64,000 bases of DNA from positions 186,001-250,000 of the forward strand of contig CASEWE010000005.1 in assembly GCA_949291555.1 (NCBI GenBank), written 5' to 3'. A program made the position numbers and the translations under genes. Below are positions 45,541 to 52,572 of the stretch, in pieces (position 1 is the stretch's first letter; each line of letters starts with the position of its first letter). Below the pieces are notes generated by a model. The model did no database searches, had not been told where the DNA came from, and saw only the letters and a program-made list of their open reading frames with translations. Source of the stretch: an uncultured Bacteroidales bacterium (GTDB lineage: Bacteria > Bacteroidota > Bacteroidia > Bacteroidales > P3).

Positions 45541-45732
45541 ATGAATCGTATTAAGGAATTTTGGGAAGCCAAGGGAATGAGCCAAACGGATTTAGCACAT
45601 CAGTTTGGCAAAAGTTTCAATACAGTCAATTTGTATGCGGCTAACAAGGTGCAACCGCCTATACCGGTTTTGTACAAGATTGCGGAAATTCTGAATGTGG
45701 ATGTAAGAGAATTGTTATTGCCTAACAAATGA
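45541..45732 (+). CDS. Small XRE-family helix-turn-helix regulator (candidate R-M controller)
   Basis: A 63-residue single-domain helix-turn-helix protein: GMSQTDLAHQFGKSFNTVNLYAANKVQPPIPVLYKIAEIL, the standard five-helix XRE fold, with recognition helix around KSFNTVNLYA. Its last codon overlaps the methyltransferase start by 4 bp (ATGA). Small proteins of this kind placed first in a restriction-modification operon commonly act as controllers, delaying endonuclease expression and regulating their own promoter; the palindrome on the -7 box supports that. An antitoxin-like role is the main alternative. Base composition is AT-rich, unlike the host. Confidence 0.88.
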   Translation: MNRIKEFWEAKGMSQTDLAHQFGKSFNTVNLYAANKVQPPIPVLYKIAEILNVDVRELLLPNK

Positions 45733-46736
45733 ATATTCAAATGGAAAAATACGAAGATATAAAAACGCATATTTTCTGTGGGGACGCTTTCAACTTATAC
45801 TCCTCATGGAAGTCGCCAACTGTTATCGTATGTGATGGCCCATATGGAATCAACGGCTATCCTGGTGACCTCTTATCCACTGAAGGGCTTTCAGAATGGT
45901 ATGAAAGGCATGTCGCAGAATGGAATAAATATGTAACACCTAAAACTACATTGTGGTTTTGGAATACAGAGCAAGGATGGGCAACTGTTCATCCCATGCT
46001 TGTTAGAATGGGTTGGGAGTTTAAGGCTTGTAATTTTTGGAACAAAGGCATGAGCCATGTTGCAGGAAACACCAACACCAAGACGCTTTCTCATTTGCCT
46101 GTGGTTACAGAGGTATGCGTCCAATATGTCAAAAAACCAATGTTCGATGTCAACGGGAATACTATGACGATGAAAGATTGGCTTAGATATGAATGGGGGC
46201 GAACAGGCTTGCCTTTTTCCAAGACCAATGAAGCTTGCGGAGTGGTGGATGCTGCTACACGTAAATACTTTACCAAATGTCATTTGTGGTATATGCCACC
46301 TGCTGAAGCATTTGGCAAGATTTCCCAATATGCCAATGAGTTTGGGAAAGAAGAAGGGAAGCCGTATTTTTCTATTGATGGAAAAAGACCTTTGACACAA
46401 GAGGATTGGGCTGAACTGAAACCGATTTTTAATTGTCCTTTCGGAATGACAAATGTTTGGGAAGTTTCCCAATTACGAAGTAAGGAAAGGATTAAAAAGG
46501 AACAAAAAGCCGTACACTTAAATCAGAAACCCTTAAATCTGATAGAAGCCATCATTACTATGTCTTCAAATGAGGATGATGTAGTATGGGATCCGTTTGC
46601 AGGCTTATGTACCTCTGCAATTGCCTGTGAGGAAACAAACCGGGAAGTTTATTGCGCCGAGATTAGACCGGAAGTATTTGAACAAGCTAAAAAAAGAATT
46701 ATAAATTCATGTCGCCATCAGAAGCTCTTCGCATAG
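45729..46736 (+). CDS. Beta-class site-specific DNA methyltransferase (N4-cytosine or N6-adenine)
   Basis: A 335-residue amino-methyltransferase with motif IV near the N-terminus (CDGPYG, residues 35-40, a variant of DPPY with Gly in the second place) and motif I near the C-terminus (DPFAGLCTSA from residue 288), the beta order. Other family-like segments are TTLWFWNTEQGWATVHP, NKGMSHVAGN and SHLPVVTEVCVQYV, and HLNQKPLNLIE before motif I (motif X). No target-recognition specificity can be read. It overlaps the XRE gene by 4 bp and the endonuclease gene by 28 bp. AT-rich composition indicates recent transfer. Confidence 0.9.
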   Translation: MNIQMEKYEDIKTHIFCGDAFNLYSSWKSPTVIVCDGPYGINGYPGDLLSTEGLSEWYERHVAEWNKYVTPKTTLWFWNTEQGWATVHPMLVRMGWEFKACNFWNKGMSHVAGNTNTKTLSHLPVVTEVCVQYVKKPMFDVNGNTMTMKDWLRYEWGRTGLPFSKTNEACGVVDAATRKYFTKCHLWYMPPAEAFGKISQYANEFGKEEGKPYFSIDGKRPLTQEDWAELKPIFNCPFGMTNVWEVSQLRSKERIKKEQKAVHLNQKPLNLIEAIITMSSNEDDVVWDPFAGLCTSAIACEETNREVYCAEIRPEVFEQAKKRIINSCRHQKLFA

Positions 46737-47608
46737 CGAGCCATTTGGTTCAAGATTTGTCATCAAATTACATTGATGTAGTGGAAATTAAAAAGCCAAA
46801 TTCTATCGAATATGCAGTAAATTTGGCAAAAGTGGTTTCTAAACTATCGCCTTTAATTGGCAATATGATTGAATTTACAACAGTTGACTTACTAAATGCT
46901 TATGATTGGAAAGGACAGGGGAAATGGATACGGCAAGACCCAGGATTTCCTGATGCTACTTTTTCGAGTAAATCCATTGTTCCTAATCCTGGAATAGAGA
47001 TTAAAGCATGGTTTCCTTTTGCGACAGAGATTACTGCACGTTTCAAGGAAAGTCAGAATATTTTTATTGACAACCCGCATATAAATGTTGCTCTTATAGC
47101 TTGGTTACCAGAAAATGTGATTTGGGGTAAACCTCATATCTTGGATACGTTAGTAGTGTCAGGAGAAAGTGTTGCCAAAGCAAGAGATTCGCATTATCAC
47201 AGACCACCCTCATATATCGTTATGGAGCCGGAAGATACAAGTGAACGCACGGGAAATTTGCAACAGACCAACACCAATGGTTTCAAGTTTCAAGAAGATA
47301 AGAGCAACATTAAGAATGCCGAGGAATATGTCAAATCATTGGGAGAACAATTCTTGGTATATAGCCCTACAAAAGAGTATCAAGAGAAAGTCAAGAAACT
47401 GCAAAGTTTATATATCTACCGACTTGATACTAATTATGCTAAAATAGACAGAATAGAACATGAGGGGATAGAGGATTTCAAAGAACGTATTTTGAACATG
47501 AAATTTCATGGCAAAAGAATCAAAGAATGGGCAAAAATTCTGTCTGGTCGTATTCCTGACGATGAATTACGGAAAGAAATAGAAACTTTATTTGAATATA
47601 GTATTTGA
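46709..47608 (+). CDS. Probable type II restriction endonuclease (PD-ExK)
   Basis: A 299-residue protein with a plausible nuclease core: Pro81-Asp82, 14 residues, then Glu97-Ile-Lys99 (FPDATF ... PGIEIKAW), the PD-(D/E)xK pattern with the strand hydrophobicity expected. It is followed by FPFATEITARF and INVALIAWLPENVIW, strand-helix elements of that fold. The C-terminal third is helical and charged. I do not recognise the family or its recognition site; the call rests on the motif and on position, since the gene starts inside the methyltransferase gene (28-bp overlap). AT-rich, no signal peptide. Confidence 0.75.
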   Translation: MSPSEALRIASHLVQDLSSNYIDVVEIKKPNSIEYAVNLAKVVSKLSPLIGNMIEFTTVDLLNAYDWKGQGKWIRQDPGFPDATFSSKSIVPNPGIEIKAWFPFATEITARFKESQNIFIDNPHINVALIAWLPENVIWGKPHILDTLVVSGESVAKARDSHYHRPPSYIVMEPEDTSERTGNLQQTNTNGFKFQEDKSNIKNAEEYVKSLGEQFLVYSPTKEYQEKVKKLQSLYIYRLDTNYAKIDRIEHEGIEDFKERILNMKFHGKRIKEWAKILSGRIPDDELRKEIETLFEYSI

Positions 47609-47634
47609 CAAGATATAAGAACATCGAAAGAGGA

Positions 47635-48717
47635 TTATAGGCTAATGCCATGCTGTTCTCTCTCTATTTTCCAATCATATTTCCCCTCTGCAACATCGCC
47701 AACCTCTTTGAGGGTATGGCGATGTTTTATTTCGTCAAAAGGCTGTCGGCTCTCAGCATAATCACAGAGCCACGCACCGATTGTATTCTGCTGTTCGGCT
47801 GTTTCCCCGTACTCTTGCATCACGCTCTTGATGTCGACAGCTTCGGACGGGGCAAAGAAAGACTTATGCTGTTCCGTACCGAAATGGATAATCGCATCTA
47901 TAGCTCGCCTGAAAACCTCGCTTGCTTTGCAGAGCATATCCGCAAACAGGCTTAGGATATATCTGCTCGCTTTCAGCATATTCTGCAACAGGCGGATGGT
48001 CTTGTCTTTCTCCGCCGTGGCTTGGTTCACCGCTTGGCGGATATACTGCTTCTCATCGGCTTGTTGTTCCTGAAGCTGCCGTACCGCCTTGTCCCTTTCA
48101 ATGGCAAGTGAACGGCTCTGCACCAAAGCCTTGTCACGCTCAGCTTCGGCTTTCCGTTTCTCTGCTGTCAATGCCTGTGTCAGTTCCGCCACGTTGTTTT
48201 TGACGGCATCGGGAAAGGCTTTCCTGATGCGCTCGTTCTCGGCTTTCAGCTTGGCGTTTTCCTTTTCGACTGCTGCGGATTTGCCCACCCCGACAAGGCT
48301 GCTTACGCTGTCCAAGATGCTGTCCATTTTCGCCTTGCGCTCGTCTTTGAGTTGCCGCTCCTTGTCGGCAATTTCGGTGTCAAGTGATTGTCGGTATTCT
48401 TTTTTCGCCTTGTTCTCGCCCTCGATGAGCCGCCGCTCCGTTTCCGCTTCCTCTTTGGCGGCAAGGGCTTCTTCCTTTTCCGCCTTGGCTTGTTTCGTTT
48501 CCTGCTTCTGCTTGGCAAGAATGAAATCCATGCGCTCCAGATGTTCCTTGCCCGTAACCTCCTTTGAGGTGCCCCTTTCCATCTCCAAGCACTCAGCCAA
48601 GACCGTCTGCATCTCGCTCATGGCTTTCTCGCCCAGCTTGCAGGACTTGCCTGTATCGTGGTTCATCCAATCCCATACGATGTGGGCGTGGAGGTTTGGC
48701 TTCCATGTGGAATACAT
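47635..48717 (-). pseudogene. MobV-type relaxase remnant (N-terminus missing)
   Basis: The 360-residue frame begins abruptly at YSTWKPNLHAHIVWDWMNHDTGKSCKL, which is the His-motif region in the middle of the relaxase domain of Bacteroides Pre/Mob (MobV) proteins. About 100 or more N-terminal residues, including the catalytic Tyr/Asn motif, are absent: the sequence upstream of 48717 turns AT-rich with no continuing frame. The remainder is the usual long coiled coil (KQAKAEKEEALAAKEEAETERR) and a C-terminal domain. It can no longer nick DNA as it stands. It is the trace of a mobilizable element that probably brought in the R-M cassette. Convergent with the endonuclease gene. Confidence 0.8.
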
Positions 48718-49092
48718 ATGAGAGAATATTTATAGTTGATTATCAGTAATATAGAAAATATCGATACAAAAAAAATAATCGCTGTAAGAAACAGGGTGAA
48801 AAAGCCGTTTTTGGGAGAAGCAAAGGGGGAAAGGAAGAGGTTAGTTTAAGATGAAGATTTAACACAAACTTAACAAACAGAAGTCATTTTTATACTTTTC
48901 CGATGGTCGCCCGGAATGAGGTCAAAACCACAAAGGAATTGTCCGCGAAAGTTTTTGTGAAATCGAAGCTGCCGTGGCAAGTTTTCGGATTTCCGTTCGT
49001 ATCTTTGCAAAGATTCATAATCTCCAACATGCCCGAACAGGCCGACCGCGGCCCAATGGCCATGCGGAAAACCCTCAAAAAAAAACAGAAAC
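48718..49092. other. Right edge of the island and upstream region of the dehydrogenase gene
   Basis: AT-rich up to about 48890, then host-like. The truncation point of the relaxase (about 48718) and this composition change mark the right border. A TATCTTTG box (49000-49007) 86 bp before the next gene is a likely -7 element without a clear -33 partner. No gene is supported. Confidence 0.55.
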
Positions 49093-50301
49093 ATGAGCAG
49101 AGTCCTGATTATCGGCGCCGGAGGCGTTGCCACGGTAGTCGCCCACAAAGTCGCCGCCCATCCTGAAGTCTTTTCCGAGGTCATGATCGCCTCCCGCACG
49201 CAATCCAAATGCGATGCCATCCTCAAAGCCATCGAAACGCGCGGGTTGAAAAAGGCCCAATGGCAAACAGCCAGGATCGATGCCGACAACGTCCCCGAAC
49301 TGACCGCCCTGATGGAGAAATTCAAGCCCGAATTAGTCATCAACGTGGCCCTTCCCTATCAGGATCTCCACATCATGGATGCCTGCTTAGCCGCCGGGGC
49401 CAACTATTTGGACACCGCCAATTACGAACCCTTGGACGAAGCCAAATACCAGTACAGCTGGCAATGGGCCTACCACGACCGCTTCAAGGAGGCCGGGCTT
49501 ACCGCCATCCTCGGCTGCGGCTTCGACCCGGGCGTGACCAGCGTCTTCACCGCCTACGCCGCCAAGCACCATTTCGACGAGATCCGCTACTTGGACATCG
49601 TGGACTGCAACGCCGGCGACCACGGCAAGGCGTTCGCCACCAACTTCAACCCCGAAATCAACATCCGCGAAATCACCCAGCGCGGCAAGTACTGGGAAGA
49701 CGGCCAATGGCACGAAACCGACCCGCTCAGCGTCCACAAGGCGCTCAACTACCCGCGCATCGGGCCGAAGGAATCCTACCTGATGTACCACGAGGAACTG
49801 GAATCCTTGGTAAAGCATTACCCCACCCTCAAACGCGCCCGCTTCTGGATGACCTTCGGCCAGGAATACCTGACCCATCTCCGGGTAATCCAGGATATCG
49901 GCATGGCCCGCATCGACCCCATCGACTACGAAGGGCACAAGATCGTGCCCATCCAGTTCCTGAAAGCCGTCCTGCCCAATCCGGGCGAATTAGGCGCCAA
50001 CTACACCGGCTGGACTTCCATCGGCTGCCGCATCCGGGGCGTCAAGGACGGCAAGGAGAAGACCTACTACATCTTCAACAACTGCAGCCACGAGATAGCC
50101 TACAAGGAAACCGGCACCCAAGGCGTAAGCTACACTACCGGTGTTCCAGCCACCGTCGGCTCGATGATGTTCCTCAAAGGGCTCTGGAAGAAACCCGGGG
50201 TCTTCAACGTGGAAGAGTTCGACCCCGATCCGTTCCTGCAAGTGCTCGGCCCGGAAGGCTTGCCATGGGAGGAAATTATTAACGGCGACCTCGAACTGTA
50301 A
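49093..50301 (+). CDS. Carboxynorspermidine synthase-type dehydrogenase (saccharopine dehydrogenase family)
   Basis: A 402-residue NAD(P)H-dependent enzyme with the Rossmann start VLIIGAGGVATVVAHKVAAH and family segments LVINVALPYQDLHIMDACL, NYLDTANYE, LGCGFDPGVTSVFTAY and YTGWTSIGCRIRG. Close relatives in this phylum act as carboxy(nor)spermidine dehydrogenase, condensing aspartate semialdehyde with putrescine or diaminopropane in polyamine synthesis before decarboxylation by NspC. Saccharopine dehydrogenase itself is the main alternative, but the length and end (EEIINGDLEL) suit the polyamine enzyme. It is monocistronic, followed by a large palindrome. Confidence 0.88.
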   Translation: MSRVLIIGAGGVATVVAHKVAAHPEVFSEVMIASRTQSKCDAILKAIETRGLKKAQWQTARIDADNVPELTALMEKFKPELVINVALPYQDLHIMDACLAAGANYLDTANYEPLDEAKYQYSWQWAYHDRFKEAGLTAILGCGFDPGVTSVFTAYAAKHHFDEIRYLDIVDCNAGDHGKAFATNFNPEINIREITQRGKYWEDGQWHETDPLSVHKALNYPRIGPKESYLMYHEELESLVKHYPTLKRARFWMTFGQEYLTHLRVIQDIGMARIDPIDYEGHKIVPIQFLKAVLPNPGELGANYTGWTSIGCRIRGVKDGKEKTYYIFNNCSHEIAYKETGTQGVSYTTGVPATVGSMMFLKGLWKKPGVFNVEEFDPDPFLQVLGPEGLPWEEIINGDLEL

Positions 50302-50424
50302 AAGGCTTTCTGCGGGGCATCTACTTCGTTGCGATTCTCGTCCAAGCCGGTCATGTACATCAGTACACTCCCGGCTTGGACATCAAATCGACGCCTCGTA
50401 TCTGCCCCACAGAATGGCTTTTAC
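50298..50424. repeat. Long imperfect palindrome after the dehydrogenase gene
   Basis: Two arms of about 53 bp (50298-50350 and about 50369-50424), roughly 70 % complementary, around a centre with an inner TGTAC-ATCA-GTACA hairpin. The innermost arm GTCCAAGCCGG / CCGGCTTGGAC is exact (11 bp). It begins on the stop codon of the dehydrogenase gene and ends at the stop codon of the AT-rich gene, thus sitting exactly between two convergent genes. Confidence 0.85.
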
Positions 50425-50425
50425 A

Positions 50426-51253
50426 CTAGCACTCACGAATAATAAAAATATCCTTATTTTCAGTTCCTACCTTGGCCGCTCTCTTTTCTATGTACTGCAG
50501 CCCTCTGTAATCTATAAAATAAGATTGATCGCGAAAAAGTGTCCGACAAGTTGGATTTTCAGGGTCTGCTACTCTCACTTTCGCATAATATCCTCCATAA
50601 TCTATGAACTTCAGCAGAAAATTTTGATTCAATTTTTTACAAGCATCCTCGGAAAGCGTTCCCACCAAAGTCTCCACCATGACATAACATTTCTCGCCAT
50701 TTGCTTTCTCGAACCATATCTGCGGGTCTATCTGCAACACATCGCAATAACTCAGAATCCGCATGCCATCCCGCACTAATTGATCCCTGACAACTTGGAC
50801 TCCCAGACTATGGATTTCCCACAGAGACATTTTCACTTGCTCAGCTTTTTCCGAAACCTCTATTGGTTTCCTCGTATCTGTAGATAGAAGATGCACATCT
50901 GATACCAAAGGGGAAAAATCATCGCCTAACAACGGTATCGTACATGCTATCAAATCATTCTGTCGACATTCCCGCAGTTGATTCTGCTTATCTTGTTCAA
51001 GCAAATAAATACCTCTCCGGGTTTTTATCTCAATCAAAACACTATACAAATTCCCTCTATAGGCAAAGCATAGATGTTGAAATGCAGGCTTTTGCAAAGT
51101 TGTCTGTATCCATCGAAACTCTGGGAATCCTACGTTCTTATCCTTGAAATACTTTTGTATATACCATCCCGCTGCCCGCAAAGCAGTCGGCAGCATCCGC
51201 TCGTAATCTTCCTGCCAGTTTTCAGGAAACCGTTTCTTATTCATCCCAAACAT
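50426..51253 (-). CDS. AT-rich orphan gene of unknown function
   Basis: A 275-residue protein from the ATG at 51253 (a TTG 9 bp up and an ATG at 51244 are alternatives). I recognise no family. It has no signal peptide or membrane helix, and is rich in Tyr, Arg and Lys. Segments that look structured: MLPTALRAAGWYIQKYF, a strand pair NLYSVLIEIKTRRGIYLLEQ, QNDLIACTIPLL, and CDVLQIDPQIWFEK; the IEIK could be read as a PD-ExK end but no upstream PD is placed right. The base composition is much lower in GC than both neighbours, so it is probably acquired. It is framed by the palindrome at 50298 and the hairpin at 51361. Confidence 0.8.
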   Translation of the reverse strand: MFGMNKKRFPENWQEDYERMLPTALRAAGWYIQKYFKDKNVGFPEFRWIQTTLQKPAFQHLCFAYRGNLYSVLIEIKTRRGIYLLEQDKQNQLRECRQNDLIACTIPLLGDDFSPLVSDVHLLSTDTRKPIEVSEKAEQVKMSLWEIHSLGVQVVRDQLVRDGMRILSYCDVLQIDPQIWFEKANGEKCYVMVETLVGTLSEDACKKLNQNFLLKFIDYGGYYAKVRVADPENPTCRTLFRDQSYFIDYRGLQYIEKRAAKVGTENKDIFIIREC

Positions 51254-51300
51254 AAACTTCAAAACAATCCGAAATCAATCACAATGAAGTTCATCCATAA

Positions 51301-51328
51301 ATACCATATATAAAATACCATATATATT
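51301..51328. repeat. 14-bp AT-rich tandem repeat
   Basis: ATACCATATATAAA followed directly by ATACCATATATATT (51301-51314, 51315-51328), 48 bp upstream of the orphan gene on its promoter side. The rest of 51254-51360 shows no gene. Confidence 0.75.
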
Positions 51329-51360
51329 GAAACATATAAACCCTAAAGCGCACATATCCT

Positions 51361-51406
51361 CTTATAGAGGGGAACGCCGCATTTCTGCGGCGTTTCCCTT
51401 TATAAG
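51361..51406. terminator. 21-bp-arm hairpin, probable terminator of fba
   Basis: Arms 51361-51381 and 51386-51406 are inverse complements with two mismatches (both G-U compatible on one strand), 4-bp loop TTTC; the core AACGCCGCA/TGCGGCGTT is exact. It lies 80 bp after the fba stop (minus strand) and at the edge of the AT-rich insert. The T-tract is weak. Confidence 0.6.
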
Positions 51407-51485
51407 ACGAATCTCTTTCAAATTCAGGGGCAAAGACTGCAAAAGAACAAAAGCCAATCAAAACGGCCAAAGCCTCTTGCTGTCC

Positions 51486-52478
51486 TTAAATCCTGTCGTT
51501 GCTACCCAGCACGTTGATAATCTTGTGCTTGTACAATTCCCGCAAGCAATCGCGGGCCGGTCCCAAGTACTTCCGGGGGTCGAACTCGGCCGGCTTGGTA
51601 GCCAGCACCTCGCGCACCGCCGCCGTCATGGCCAGACGGCCGTCGCTGTCGATATTGATCTTGCAGACCGCCGAAGAGGCCGCCTTGCGCAACTGCTCTT
51701 CCGGAATGCCGATCGCATCCTTCAACGCCCCACCGTACTTGTTGATTGTAGCCACCAAATCCTGCGGCACGCTGCTGGAACCATGCAGCACGATCGGGAA
51801 GCCCGGAATCCGCTTCTCCACTTCCTCCAGAATATCGAAACGCAAAGGCGGTGGAACCAGGATGCCGTCCGCGTTGCGCGTGCACTGCTCCGGCTTGAAC
51901 TTGTTGGCCCCGTGCGACGTCCCGATGGAAATGGCCAACGAATCCACCCCGGTATGCTTCACGAAATCTTCCACCTCTTCGGGTCGCGTATAAGTATGGT
52001 GCTCGGCCTGGACCTCGTCCTCGATACCGGCCAGGACGCCCAGCTCCCCTTCTACCGTCACATCGTACTTGTGCGCGTATTCCACCACCTTCTTGGTCAG
52101 CTCGATATTCTCGGCATACGGCAGGTGCGAGCCGTCGATCATCACCGAAGAGAAACCGTATTCGATGCAGCTCTGGCAAAGCTCGAAACTGTCCCCATGG
52201 TCCAGATGCAGCACGATCGGCACCGCCACGCCCAATTCCTTGGCATATTCCACCGCCCCTTGCGCCATATACCGCAGCAAGGTCTGGTTCGCGTAATTGC
52301 GGGCCCCTTTCGACACCTGCAGGATGACCGGCGACTTCGTTTCCGCGCAGGCCGAGACAATGGCCTGCAACTGCTCCATATTGTTGAAATTGAAAGCCGG
52401 AATAGCGTAACGCCCTTCCATTGCCTTCCTGAAAAGTCCGCGGCTGTTCACCAGCCCGAGTTCCTTGTAATTGACCAT
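51486..52478 (-). CDS. fba: Fructose-1,6-bisphosphate aldolase, class II
   Basis: Zinc-dependent aldolase of glycolysis and gluconeogenesis. The family start is NYKELGLVNSRGLFRKAMEGRYAIPAFNFNNMEQL; zinc ligands and catalytic Asp are in VLHLDHGDSFELC; the second zinc region EHHTYTRPEEVEDF and phosphate-binding AISIGTSHGANKF follow, then VLHGSSSVP and KINIDSDGRLAM. The 330-residue length fits the class II enzymes of this phylum. It is monocistronic, 94 bp downstream of the reverse-strand gene for the serine dehydratase/cysteine desulfidase-family enzyme; a hairpin at 51361 probably ends its transcript. Confidence 0.97.
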   Translation of the reverse strand: MVNYKELGLVNSRGLFRKAMEGRYAIPAFNFNNMEQLQAIVSACAETKSPVILQVSKGARNYANQTLLRYMAQGAVEYAKELGVAVPIVLHLDHGDSFELCQSCIEYGFSSVMIDGSHLPYAENIELTKKVVEYAHKYDVTVEGELGVLAGIEDEVQAEHHTYTRPEEVEDFVKHTGVDSLAISIGTSHGANKFKPEQCTRNADGILVPPPLRFDILEEVEKRIPGFPIVLHGSSSVPQDLVATINKYGGALKDAIGIPEEQLRKAASSAVCKINIDSDGRLAMTAAVREVLATKPAEFDPRKYLGPARDCLRELYKHKIINVLGSNDRI

Positions 52479-52572
52479 GGTATCGTTCTTGTTTTGATAG
52501 TTCCTTTGTTTCCCGCATCAAGGCTCGACCCGAGCCTCCGCGCCGGATCCGATCCGGCTCTGCCAAGTCAAG

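Noticed and set aside
45541-45732. XRE protein as antitoxin of a toxin-antitoxin pair
   Set aside because: It overlaps the methyltransferase gene and no small toxin gene is adjacent; a controller role fits better.
45400-48890. Attachment-site direct repeats bounding the island
   Set aside because: No convincing matching sequences were found at the two composition changes, and no integrase gene is present.
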